The notes under the pieces are model-generated. The model saw nothing but the letters and a program-made list of their open reading frames with translations. It was not told the origin of the DNA and made no database searches. This document shows, in pieces, positions 31,913 to 40,219 of a stretch of 64,000 nucleotides of DNA. The position numbers and the translations under genes are program-made. The stretch covers positions 1,178,001 through 1,242,000 of the forward strand of contig CBDBZL010000002.1 in NCBI GenBank assembly GCA_965213545.1, given 5' to 3'. The first letter of the stretch is position 1. Each line of letters begins with the position of its first letter. The DNA comes from CBDBZL01 sp965213545. Lineage in GTDB: Bacteria > Pseudomonadota > Alphaproteobacteria > Sphingomonadales > Sphingomonadaceae.

Positions 31913-33455
31913 AAGACCCCCCTTGAGGTTCGATATCCCGCCTGGCGATAGAATACTTTCGCTGCGATTCTGCGACCACCAACGCCGCGGCCAATGGAAC
32001 GAGCCAGATTGCTCTTGCCTGAAACCGGTCATAGACGCCGGCAAGCAAAGCGCAGACAATCGCGTTGAGCACTGTCCCAAACAGGAGCAGCAGCGCCATC
32101 GTCTCAGCCTCGCTCGGCCGGCGCGCATAAAAGCGGCCACCAAGGGTCACAAGCAGAAAAACGAGCGACGATAGCGTCACGGCCAGATTGATTTGGGCGA
32201 TCTGTTCGAGCACTTGGCCAGCGTCGCGAAAGCTGCGGGTTGACCGCACCTTGCCGAGCAGCGGCTCTGCCAGCACCTCGGGCAAGGTTTTGAGCGAGAC
32301 CTTGTAGTCGTTGAGATCGATATGGGTGAGCTGCCGGCCGACATCGCGCAACTGCCTTGTTGCAAACGCCGCCGGCCGTTCGCGAGCGACAAGAAGAACG
32401 AGCGCGAGCTGCTCATCGACGAGCGCATAGCGCTCGGCGAATGGCGCGCGGGCGAAGACGCCGACCTCCGGTTCGCGTGAAAACATAAATTCGACCCAGT
32501 CCGCGGTCTGAACCTGCTTTTCGTAGCGGCAGATGACAAGATCGAGGTTCTGGCAATGCTCGGCCAACACTTCGCGCCCTTCAGGTGAAGTGGCGATGCG
32601 CGCCGAAAGATGCGGCAGATCGACAGGCGGTCGGCCGCTTATCGTAAGTGCGATTGCCTCGAACGCGAATATTCCGGCGATCCCGGTAAGGCTGGCGAGC
32701 CAGACCGGCGCGAAACGGATCACCAGGCCCCGCCCCCGGGGCACCAGCACCGTCGCAATGCCGAGCAGCGAGACGATGAGCAGCCAGGCAAGGACCGAAT
32801 TGTGCGCCAGCGCCGAGAAGCACATCAGCCCCCCCAGCACCAGCCGATCTGCCAGAAGGAGCTTGTTCCAGAGCGTGAGCAGTGTGGCGGCGGCGATGAT
32901 CGTTATCGGCAGGAAGATGTCCGGGATGAGCACGGCGGCAATGACCGCCAGCGTCGTCAGTGTCGCCAAGAGCGCCATCAGGGCGACATAGCCGGGCGCG
33001 CCCCCGCCGGCGCGAAACCAGGCGATGGCGATGGCAAGCGAAACGCAAAATCCCTGTACCAGCGCGATCGCATGGGTGCTGGCGATTGCCGCAAGCAGTG
33101 CCATCGGGGCGCCGTAATACATCGATCGACCCGCCATCCACGGCCGATTGCCTCGCTCCGCCAGGGTCTGCTGCGCACCCGCCCCCTGACCGAGGTCGAG
33201 CCCGGCAGGGCGCGAGGCCGGTTCACCCGGCGGCGGCGGAACGTCGGGCAACACGCTCCATTCGTTGCCGATACCCAGCTGCTGGAACACAAAGCCCGGC
33301 CGTGCGAGATAGGCGGTGCTGTCTTCGAAGAAGAGCGGCCACTGGTTGTACACCAGAATCCACGACAGCAGCAGACAGCCGATGATCGCAAAAGCGTAGG
33401 GGCGCCATGCAATCCACCTGCGCCGCCCAGGCGAAAATGGCAGAAAATGGTCCAC
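31905..33455 (-). CDS. Polytopic membrane protein of unknown function (516 residues)
   Basis: Not recognised. About ten to eleven hydrophobic helices: one at residues 18-36, a cluster at about 117-270, and three near 425-500. Between them lies a hydrophilic segment of about 150 residues (about 278-425; ARIATSPEGREVLAEHCQNLDLVICRYE..). The first loop (about 37-105) is Pro/Gly-rich, starting PLFFEDSTAYLARPG; that early acidic DSTAY loop after the first helix is reminiscent of GT-C glycosyltransferases, but no diagnostic signature was seen. It overlaps the UbiA-type gene by 8 bp, so it is translated as one unit with it. A lipid-linked-sugar-dependent transferase is a guess from context only. Confidence 0.75.
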   Translation of the reverse strand: MDHFLPFSPGRRRWIAWRPYAFAIIGCLLLSWILVYNQWPLFFEDSTAYLARPGFVFQQLGIGNEWSVLPDVPPPPGEPASRPAGLDLGQGAGAQQTLAERGNRPWMAGRSMYYGAPMALLAAIASTHAIALVQGFCVSLAIAIAWFRAGGGAPGYVALMALLATLTTLAVIAAVLIPDIFLPITIIAAATLLTLWNKLLLADRLVLGGLMCFSALAHNSVLAWLLIVSLLGIATVLVPRGRGLVIRFAPVWLASLTGIAGIFAFEAIALTISGRPPVDLPHLSARIATSPEGREVLAEHCQNLDLVICRYEKQVQTADWVEFMFSREPEVGVFARAPFAERYALVDEQLALVLLVARERPAAFATRQLRDVGRQLTHIDLNDYKVSLKTLPEVLAEPLLGKVRSTRSFRDAGQVLEQIAQINLAVTLSSLVFLLVTLGGRFYARRPSEAETMALLLLFGTVLNAIVCALLAGVYDRFQARAIWLVPLAAALVVAESQRKYSIARRDIEPQGGSYA

Positions 33456-33824
33456 CTGTTCAATGCCCCCGGTGCGTCATCTGCGCGCCATGCACGCGTC
33501 GCGCGACGCCAGTAATACGCCGCGAGTGCCTTATACGCGTGCTGCCCCTGCGATTTGGTTAACAGATCGGCCGAGCATTTGCAGCAACCAAGTCGCCGAC
33601 AAATTTTATTGTCTTATGTGAAGAGGGTCCCAAACGACCGGCCAGCGGGTAGCGGGGCGAGCGGCGGGCGATTCGAGGCAAGGGGCGCGGTGACGAGCGT
33701 TGGGCGAACCCGTGCACGCGAGAGCGGGCGTTGCCTAACTAATCGTTATTGCTTCACAAAAAGGGGAAGCGGGCCTGCCGAAACCACTGGCAACCGGCTG
33801 ATCGCAGCGCTCAGAAACACGCAT
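33456..33824. other. Intergenic stretch, nothing recognised
   Basis: 369 bp between the unknown membrane protein and the GT2 gene, both on the minus strand. It is somewhat AT-richer than its surroundings (around 33590-33625 and 33740-33770), which suggests the promoter of the downstream operon. I found no tRNA, convincing ORF or terminator. Confidence 0.4.
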
Positions 33825-34787
33825 TTATGCTACGGCGCGAGGAGCATTGGGCCGCGCTGGGCGCATGCTTTCGATAAGCGCCCTCGCCTTGGCCATAGTG
33901 GCGAATGGTCGGTCCGTCTGGCTTTGCGCGAGCGCGACATCCTGCTCATCCGAATCGCGCAGTTTGCGCCAACCATCCTCCCCATGTTCGATCAGCCCCA
34001 TGGCGGCCAGAGCCCGGAGCTCCTCCAAGAGCACCGGGCGGTTCCACTTCTGCTCGAACAGGGCGGCATCGGCTAGAATGGCATCGAGCATGCGGACAGC
34101 CGGCGTCATCTCCGGGCGATGCTGACGATAGGCGGTGGCACCCATCGCATAGGTCAATGGCAAGCCCGCCGACATGGCGGCACGGGCGAAATCCTTGTCG
34201 AGTACGCTGGGCCCCCGGTAGCGTTCGTCGAACCCGCCGAGCGCGGCGAAAGCACTTGCCGCCAGTGCGAAGTTGTCGCCGTGAAAAGCACGGTAATCGC
34301 GGCATGGAACTGCAACCTTACTGGCACAGGCGGCAAGTTCGGCGGGGCTGGCGGCCATGCGTTCCGGATGCAGCGTACCCAATCGAGCCAGCCGCGCGAA
34401 GTCGAGCCGCCCATCCTCACTATTCTGACCCAGGGCATCCCGGGGCAGGAACGAAACTTCGCCTAGTGACACACCGCCCGTATTGGACGCAGCGACATAG
34501 GCTCCAAGCAAGCCTGGGCCAGGGAGCATGTCGCCATCCAGAAATACCAACAAGTCACCCGTCGCGCGGGCGGCGGCTTCATTGCGCGCCTTGCCGAGGC
34601 TTGCGCCAGTATCCCCAAGCGGCACCTGTTTCACCGGGAAGGAGGCGGATGGCAGATTGATCCGGCGCGTTCCGAAGACCGCGACGACCAGATCGATGGG
34701 CGGGCGAGGCGAGTGCCGAAGGGCGACCACCAGCGCCAAGAGCTGTTCACTGCGCTCGGGAGCAACGACGCAGACCGACACCTTCAT
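33825..34787 (-). CDS. Glycosyltransferase family 2
   Basis: 320 residues with a GT-A start (MKVSVCVVAPERSEQLLALVVALRHS). It has the acceptor/donor motif GASLGKARNEAAARATGDLLVFLDGDMLPGPGL, where DGD serves as the metal-binding DxD. A later GGFDERYRGPSVLDKDFARAA matches the GGFDE..-x-DxD(F/L)..R region of galactosyltransferase-type GT2 enzymes. No membrane helices. The ATG at 34787 has GGAAG eight bases upstream. It precedes the UbiA/GtrA cluster on the same strand with a 369-bp gap, so membership in that cluster is uncertain. Confidence 0.85.
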   Translation of the reverse strand: MKVSVCVVAPERSEQLLALVVALRHSPRPPIDLVVAVFGTRRINLPSASFPVKQVPLGDTGASLGKARNEAAARATGDLLVFLDGDMLPGPGLLGAYVAASNTGGVSLGEVSFLPRDALGQNSEDGRLDFARLARLGTLHPERMAASPAELAACASKVAVPCRDYRAFHGDNFALAASAFAALGGFDERYRGPSVLDKDFARAAMSAGLPLTYAMGATAYRQHRPEMTPAVRMLDAILADAALFEQKWNRPVLLEELRALAAMGLIEHGEDGWRKLRDSDEQDVALAQSQTDRPFATMAKARALIESMRPARPNAPRAVA

Positions 34788-35097
34788 GACGCCGCTTCCG
34801 CCTTGTTCGAATAGCGCTTCAACACCCCGCCAGGCACTATCGCCGCGAAGGAGCCACGGACTGCAACGGCGCATCGATCTGGCCCGCAAGCACCGGAACC
34901 TGTGCCCCGCTTCCCTGCGCCTGCCGGCTCGCCATTTGTCATCCGACCTGTCCCATTGGCCCTTAAGTAGCAGATACTTCTGATAATAGCCCGCGGTTCC
35001 GGCGCGTTTCGCACTCCAGCCCGCAATGCGCGATGTTGCGTGGCGGCGGGGCGGTCATTACTTCGGATGGCAGTCCGAACCGGCAAGAAGCGAGCCC
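34788..35097. other. Divergent GT2/trxB intergenic region
   Basis: 310 bp. A short inverted repeat (AAGTA..ATACTT near 34964-34979) lies in an AT-rich patch. It probably contains both divergent promoters; no precise promoter match was found. Confidence 0.35.
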
Positions 35098-36072
35098 ATG
35101 ACCACACACACCACGCGCATGCTCATCATCGGCTCGGGGCCGGCCGGATTGTCGGCGGCGATCTATGGGGCGCGGGCCGGGCTCGAGCCCATCGTGGTGC
35201 AGGGTCTGCAACCCGGCGGCCAGCTGACGATCACCACCGATGTCGAGAATTACCCCGGCTTTCGCGATGTCGTCCAGGGTCCTTGGCTGATGGAGGAGAT
35301 GCAGGCACAGGCCGAGCATGTCGGCACCCGGATGGTTTGGGACACGGTGCTCGAGATCGATCTTCAGTCGGGAACGCCGTTTCGCGCCACTGGCGATTCG
35401 GGCGATATCTATGTGGGCGAGACGCTGATCATCGCCACCGGAGCGCAAGCCAAGTGGCTGGGGGCTCCAGGTGAGGAGGAGCTGTCAGGCAAGGGTGTAT
35501 CGGCCTGCGCCACGTGCGATGGTTTCTTCTATCGCGGCAAGCGCGTGGCGGTGATCGGCGGTGGCAACACCGCGGTGGAAGAGGCGCTTTATCTGACCAA
35601 TCACTCACCCGACGTAACCCTGATCCATCGCCGCGACGAGCTGCGCGCCGAGAAGATCCTGCAGGACCGCCTGTTCGCTCATCCCAAGATCAGCGTGCTA
35701 TGGAACAGCCGTGTCGAGCAGTTCCTTGGCGATCCGGCGGCGGGCGGGCTGACCGGGCTGCGGCTTGCCGATACGCTCGACGGTGAAATGAGCGAGTTCG
35801 CCTGCGAAGGGGCGTTCGTGGCGATCGGCCATGCTCCGGCAACCGAACTTTTCCAAGGCAAACTGCCGATGGACGAGGCGGGCTATCTGCTGGTCGAGCC
35901 CGGCACCCCCAAAACGCGCGTTCCGGGCGTATTCGCCTGTGGCGACGTGATGGACCATGTCTATCGCCAGGCGGTGACCGCGGCAGGGACCGGGTGCATG
36001 GCGGCGCTCGATGCCGAGCGCTTCCTGGCGACGCTGGAATATGTGAGCAACGAGAGGGTGGCGGCAGAGTAG
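35098..36072 (+). CDS. trxB: Thioredoxin-disulfide reductase
   Basis: FAD/NADPH enzyme that keeps thioredoxin reduced. 324 residues. FAD site IIGSGPAGLSAAIYGARAGL near the N-terminus, QPGGQLTITTDVENYPGF, redox-active C137-A-T-C140 in GVSACATCDGFFYRG, the NADPH site VIGGGNTAVEEALYL, and the C-terminal FAD motif VFACGDVMDHVYRQAVTAAGTGCMAA. All catalytic features are intact. The ATG at 35098-35100 follows a GAAGCGAG-type element. A single-gene unit. Confidence 0.97.
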   Translation: MTTHTTRMLIIGSGPAGLSAAIYGARAGLEPIVVQGLQPGGQLTITTDVENYPGFRDVVQGPWLMEEMQAQAEHVGTRMVWDTVLEIDLQSGTPFRATGDSGDIYVGETLIIATGAQAKWLGAPGEEELSGKGVSACATCDGFFYRGKRVAVIGGGNTAVEEALYLTNHSPDVTLIHRRDELRAEKILQDRLFAHPKISVLWNSRVEQFLGDPAAGGLTGLRLADTLDGEMSEFACEGAFVAIGHAPATELFQGKLPMDEAGYLLVEPGTPKTRVPGVFACGDVMDHVYRQAVTAAGTGCMAALDAERFLATLEYVSNERVAAE

Positions 36073-36150
36073 CCGCAGCTGGGTTGCCGGAACGAGTGCG
36101 CAATCCGTCGGGTGGTCGAGCAAGAGCACTCACGCCCACGTGCGCAGGTT

Positions 36151-37275
36151 TTAGCTGTCGGACAGCGAGCCGGTCAGTTGTTCGATGAGAAGGTCCTTGT
36201 AGTAGTCACCTCCGGCCTGCTCCTTCGCCTGCTCCAGGTATGATGCCAGTTCGCCGGGCGCGACCGATAGGCCGCAATCTTCGAACCGGCCCTGCTGCCA
36301 GTAATGCGGGAAGCCGACCAGACCGGCGAGTCTGCCGGCGGCTGCGGAGCGCTGGATCAGCCGCCCGCCCTCGCACACATCGCGCGGCTGCTCGTTCAGG
36401 CCGAGCATGGTGATATATCCGACCACGAACAGCGCTTGGGGATAGTCGCCGGCAACCGCCTTCGCGCGGTAAGGCAGCGCCTCGCCGCCGCGCCCGCTAT
36501 AGCCCAGCGCCCGGGCGAGCTGATAATTGAGCCGCGGATTGTCGGGATCGCCCGCCACCGCCTGCTGACACGCCTCGATCGCGGCAGGCAGATCGGCATT
36601 CGTCCGGGATACGCCTTCGCCCACACGATCGGGATCATCGGGATGCGCAATAAGTCGATCGCACTGGGTTATACCATCCGATCCTGCGCCTTGCCGGGCG
36701 GATGCTGCGGCAAGCCTGGCTGCCAGCGCCTCGACCCTGCCGTCCGACGCGGCCACGCTGATCTCGCTCCGCGCCAGTTTGATGTAGCGGGCAAGCTCGG
36801 GCGCGGTGGGCGGGGTAGTGCAACGGGCCAGACGGCCATCGAGCGATTTCTCGACCAGGTGATAGGCGGACCAGGGGTGGCCGAGCGAAACCGCCCGGAT
36901 CCACATCTCGCTTGCCCGGCATAGGTCGTCAGCCGGAGCATCGCCCAGTGAAAGCAGGTAGCCGAGCACGAAGATGGACTGGGGATAGCCCGCCGCCGCC
37001 GACGCCTCGAGCCAGGGCATCGCCTCTTGCGCCTTGTCGTCATAGAACAGCACGCGGCCCAGATGATAGGCGGTGCGCGCATCGAACGGGCGCTCGTTGG
37101 CTGCCTCGCTGCACACCGCGATCGCTGCGGGCAGGTCGATATCCTCGCGCTCCTTGCCGAATGTGATCCGGTTGGGATCGTCGGGATGGCTTGCCATCAC
37201 CGCGCATTGTTCCACTGCCGGACTGACCGGTGCGCTGGCAGCCGCCAGCATTATCGCGCTTATGAATGTCAGCAT
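36151..37275 (-). CDS. Secreted Sel1-like repeat protein with an internal duplication
   Basis: 374 residues, not assigned to a specific function. A signal peptide (MLTFISAIMLAAASAPVSP) is followed by two homologous halves. Half 1 starts QCAVMASHPDDPNRITFGKE and half 2 starts QCDRLIAHPDDPDRVGEGVS. Each continues DLPAAI..C..A, a TPR-like helix pair and a Sel1-like AAGYPQSIFVLGYLLSLG or AGDYPQALFVVGYITMLG. The halves align over about 150 residues, so the gene arose by internal duplication. Helical-repeat proteins of this type scaffold protein complexes. It lies 117 bp downstream of the Cdc48 gene. Confidence 0.75.
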   Translation of the reverse strand: MLTFISAIMLAAASAPVSPAVEQCAVMASHPDDPNRITFGKEREDIDLPAAIAVCSEAANERPFDARTAYHLGRVLFYDDKAQEAMPWLEASAAAGYPQSIFVLGYLLSLGDAPADDLCRASEMWIRAVSLGHPWSAYHLVEKSLDGRLARCTTPPTAPELARYIKLARSEISVAASDGRVEALAARLAAASARQGAGSDGITQCDRLIAHPDDPDRVGEGVSRTNADLPAAIEACQQAVAGDPDNPRLNYQLARALGYSGRGGEALPYRAKAVAGDYPQALFVVGYITMLGLNEQPRDVCEGGRLIQRSAAAGRLAGLVGFPHYWQQGRFEDCGLSVAPGELASYLEQAKEQAGGDYYKDLLIEQLTGSLSDS

Positions 37276-37392
37276 TGCCGCCCCCTTGCCTATGGATGCA
37301 GCTTGGCCATAAAGACCCTGGCGTCAAGATCAGGCGGGAGCGCCGGGCCTCACGAGGGACATGCAGGGTGGACGAAGCGAGCGGGGGGCGAC

Positions 37393-39720
37393 TCAGCCGT
37401 GCTTGGTCTCGCGGGTCGATTCCACCATGCCCTCGGTCAGGAAACCGATCGGGCGCACTTCGGCTGCGCGGCGCTTCAACTCCCCCTTCATCTTCTCGTA
37501 TTCGTCCTCCATCCGCTGCGTGACGGTGGGGCGGCTGTCTTCCAGCGCGGCCGTGAAATCGGCGGCCTTCACTTCCAGCGCGTCCTTATCACCGCCCTCG
37601 GCCGCGTTGCCGCGACGGATGGCGTTGAGGCCGGCGCGGCGGACCACGTCTTCTAGGTCGGCACCGGTGTAGCGCTCGGTCTTCCCGGCGATGGCGGCCA
37701 GGTCCACATCGGGCGCAAGCGGCATACGCTGGGTATGGATGCCCAGAATATGCGAGCGGCCGGCGCGGTCGGGGGGGCCGACATAGACCAGCTCGTCAAA
37801 GCGGCCGGGCCTCAGCAGCGCCGGATCGACCAGGTTGGGCCGATTGGTGGCGCCTATGACCACGATGGAGTTGAGGTCCTCCATCCCGTCCATCTCGGCG
37901 AGCACGGTATTGACCACGCGCGCGGTCACCTGCGGTTCGCCGGCGCCCGAGCCACGCGCCGGCACCAGCGAATCGATCTCGTCGATGAATACCACGCATG
38001 GCGCCACCTGCCGCGCGCGGGCGAACATGCGGCTGATCTGCTGCTCGCTCTCGCCATACCATTTGCTGAGCAGGTCCGAGCTCTTCATCGAGATGAAATT
38101 GGCCTCGGCCTCCTTGGCCACCGCCTTGGCCAGCAGCGTCTTGCCGGTGCCCGGGGGACCGTAGAGCAGGAAGCCCTTGGCCGGACGGATGCCAAGCCGG
38201 TCGAACGCCTGGGGACTGCGCAGCGGCAATTCGACGCCTTCGCGCAGCGTCTCTACCGCGCTGTCGAGTCCGCCGATATCATCCCAGCCGATGGTCGGTG
38301 CCTGGACCATCACCTCGCGCATGGCGGAAGGCTGGACGCGCTTCAGCGCCTCGCGAAAATCGTTCTTCTCGACCTGTAGCTCTTCGAGCACCTTGGCGGG
38401 GATATCGCGCGCATCGAGGTCGAGCTTGGGCATGATCCGGCGTACCGCCTCGATCGCCGCTTCGCGCGCGAGTGCGGCGAGATCGGCACCGACGAAGCCG
38501 TGCGTGCTGCGCGACAATTCCCTCAGATCGACACCTTCGCCAAGCGGCATCCCGCGGGTGTGGATCGAGAGGATTTCGCGGCGCCCGTTCTCGTCGGGCA
38601 CGCCGATGATGATTTCGCGGTCGAAGCGGCCGGGCCGGCGCAGCGCCTCGTCGATCGCATCGGGCCGGTTGGTGGCGGCGATGACCACCAGATTGGTGCG
38701 CGACTGAAGCCCGTCCATCAGCGTCAGCAGTTGCGCCACAAGCCGCTTCTCAGCCTCGCCCTGGACGTTCTGCCGTTTGGGGGCGATCGAATCGATCTCG
38801 TCGATGAACACGATGGCAGGCTGCGCGCGCTCGGCCTCTTCGAATACTTCGCGGAGGCGCTTCTCGCTCTCGCCATAGGCCGAGCCCATGATCTCGGGTC
38901 CGTTGATGGTGAAGAACTCGGCATCGCTTTCGTTCGCCACCGCCTGCGCCAGCCGCGTCTTGCCGGTGCCCGGCGGACCATGCAGCAGCACGCCCTTGGG
39001 CGGATCGACGCCCAGCCGGGTGAACAGCTCGGGATAGCGCAGCGGCAGTTCGACCATCTCGCGCAGCTGCTTGATGGTCTCTTCCATTCCGCCGACATCG
39101 TCGTAGTTGATCACCCCGCGCCCGTCGCGCGGCTCCTCGAACTCGGGCTTGAGCTCGACCTCGGTGTTCTCGTCGATATGGACGATGCCCTTGGGGGCGG
39201 TGGCGGTGACCTGGAGGCGGATCTGGGTCAGCGCATAGGCAGGTGCGTTGAACATCCGGCGCACCTCGGGCGGCATGTTCTGCACCGGCTGCTGGCCATG
39301 CGTGGCGACCAGATCACCGGCGGACAGCGGCTTCTTGTAGAACACCCGCTTCAGCGCCTCGGTCGGGCCTTGCAGCCGCATCTCGCGGCGTGCCGGCGCG
39401 AACACCACGCGGGTCGCCGGGCGGCTCTGCGCGCGGCGCAAGGTGACATGCTCGCCCGAAGCGGTCTCGGCATTGGCGCGCTGGAGACCATCGAGGCGGA
39501 TGACCTCAAGCGTCTCGTCTTCCTCATAGGCGGGGACCGCGAGCGCCGCGGTGACCCGCTTGCCCTCGATCTCCACCGCGTCACCTTCGGTTATGCCCAG
39601 CGCCTGGAACGCCGAGCGCGGCATGCGGGCGATACCGCGGCCGCTTTCCTCCTGGCGCGCGGCGGCGACCTGCAACTTGACCACCTTATCGCCGACCTCG
39701 ACCGCTTCTGCATCCGCCAT
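37393..39720 (-). CDS. CDC48/p97-family AAA+ ATPase
   Basis: 775 residues, full Cdc48/VAT architecture. An N-terminal double-psi-barrel domain (about 10-190, with GRGIARMPRSAFQALGITEGDAVEI) precedes D1 (Walker A GPPGTGKT at 248-255, Walker B VFIDEIDSIAPKR, arginine finger in LRRPGRFDRE). D2 has Walker A at 521-528, VFIDEIDSLVPARG and LLRPGRFDELVYV. In eukaryotes and archaea this enzyme unfolds proteins for degradation; bacterial homologues are less studied. The usual C-terminal proteasome-docking HbYX end is absent (ends ETKHG). ATG 39718-39720; the frame upstream is not conserved. The Sel1-like gene follows. Confidence 0.93.
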   Translation of the reverse strand: MADAEAVEVGDKVVKLQVAAARQEESGRGIARMPRSAFQALGITEGDAVEIEGKRVTAALAVPAYEEDETLEVIRLDGLQRANAETASGEHVTLRRAQSRPATRVVFAPARREMRLQGPTEALKRVFYKKPLSAGDLVATHGQQPVQNMPPEVRRMFNAPAYALTQIRLQVTATAPKGIVHIDENTEVELKPEFEEPRDGRGVINYDDVGGMEETIKQLREMVELPLRYPELFTRLGVDPPKGVLLHGPPGTGKTRLAQAVANESDAEFFTINGPEIMGSAYGESEKRLREVFEEAERAQPAIVFIDEIDSIAPKRQNVQGEAEKRLVAQLLTLMDGLQSRTNLVVIAATNRPDAIDEALRRPGRFDREIIIGVPDENGRREILSIHTRGMPLGEGVDLRELSRSTHGFVGADLAALAREAAIEAVRRIMPKLDLDARDIPAKVLEELQVEKNDFREALKRVQPSAMREVMVQAPTIGWDDIGGLDSAVETLREGVELPLRSPQAFDRLGIRPAKGFLLYGPPGTGKTLLAKAVAKEAEANFISMKSSDLLSKWYGESEQQISRMFARARQVAPCVVFIDEIDSLVPARGSGAGEPQVTARVVNTVLAEMDGMEDLNSIVVIGATNRPNLVDPALLRPGRFDELVYVGPPDRAGRSHILGIHTQRMPLAPDVDLAAIAGKTERYTGADLEDVVRRAGLNAIRRGNAAEGGDKDALEVKAADFTAALEDSRPTVTQRMEDEYEKMKGELKRRAAEVRPIGFLTEGMVESTRETKHG

Positions 39721-39898
39721 TCCTGTTCTCCCGCGCCGCCCGTTCGTGCAGCGAGCCCGCCCGCCATCAGCTAGGGTCGGACCACTCGATTGCAAATGAC
39801 TAGCACGGTCAAAGGTGTCCCAAACGCGCGAGCTGCCTTCATCGATCGGCGACGCGTCGTCGAATGGGGTTTGAACCGATGCTGGATGATCGAGCGAC

Positions 39899-39933
39899 AA
39901 AAAACCGGGTCCGACTAGGGAGGCCGGACCCGG
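39899..39933 (-). terminator. Strong intrinsic terminator
   Basis: Read on the minus strand: stem CCGGGTCCG (39933-39925), loop of 11 nt, perfect complementary arm CGGACCCGG (39913-39905), then six T residues (39904-39899). It is the best intrinsic terminator I found in the window. No protein-coding gene lies upstream on the minus strand for it to terminate. Confidence 0.85.
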
Positions 39934-39962
39934 GAAGTCTTGGGAGAGGATGCCTGAAAGGC
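39899..39962 (-). ncRNA. Predicted small regulatory RNA (about 64 nt)
   Basis: On the minus strand, a promoter-like TTGCGA-N17-CATAGA (39997-39969) predicts a 5' end near 39962. The RNA would begin with the small hairpin GCCTTTCAGGC (39962-39952). A C-rich single-stranded linker containing TCCTCTCCC (about 39950-39942) follows, and the RNA ends in a strong intrinsic terminator. The linker is complementary to GGAGAGGA-type Shine-Dalgarno sequences, so translation repression of multiple mRNAs by base pairing is plausible. Hairpin, C-rich linker and terminator is a common bacterial small-RNA layout. No coding gene uses this terminator. Transcription is inferred, not shown. Confidence 0.6.
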
Positions 39963-39968
39963 GCACGA

Positions 39969-39997
39969 TCTATGCTGAGCGACTGTTCATCTCGCAA
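39969..39997 (-). promoter_or_regulatory. Candidate promoter of the small RNA
   Basis: TTGCGA (39997-39992), 17-bp spacer, CATAGA (39974-39969). The -35 element shares TTG and the final A with TTGACA; the -10 element is a poor match to TATAAT. The spacing is optimal, and it positions the 5' end exactly at the first hairpin of the predicted RNA. Confidence 0.35.
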
Positions 39998-40219
39998 GTG
40001 CGAAAAGATCAAGTTTGGTTGTATCGCACGCAACGTGTCGACAAATCGCTGGCCGCAAACGCAGATGTAACTCCGTTGCGGATGCATCGACCGTCCGCGC
40101 GGCCTTCGTATCAATCACGAACGATCCCACTCTTGCGCGACTAGCGGTTGCGCCATGCGGGGGGATTTGCGAACGGTGCAAACGATCATGTTCTTGTCCT
40201 TCAGGAGCCCGGTTCAGAA

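Larger units (their letters stand above)
39721..40219. other. Divergent cdc48-like/scoA intergenic region containing a predicted small RNA
   Basis: About 500 bp with no convincing protein gene. The notable content is the minus-strand promoter, hairpin and terminator described separately (39899-39997). A plus-strand frame (39950-40144) has a Shine-Dalgarno-like GGGAGAGG immediately before its ATG, but it encodes a peptide without family resemblance, and its start overlaps the RNA. Confidence 0.5.

Noticed and set aside
33555..34076. Plus-strand open frame in the gap next to the GT2 gene
   Set aside because: It overlaps the conserved end of the GT2 gene in antisense and shows no recognisable sequence.
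39950..40144. Plus-strand ORF with a Shine-Dalgarno-like GGGAGAGG before ATG
   Set aside because: Composition is not coding-like, there is no family motif, and the start coincides with the complement of the small-RNA linker, which explains the apparent Shine-Dalgarno.
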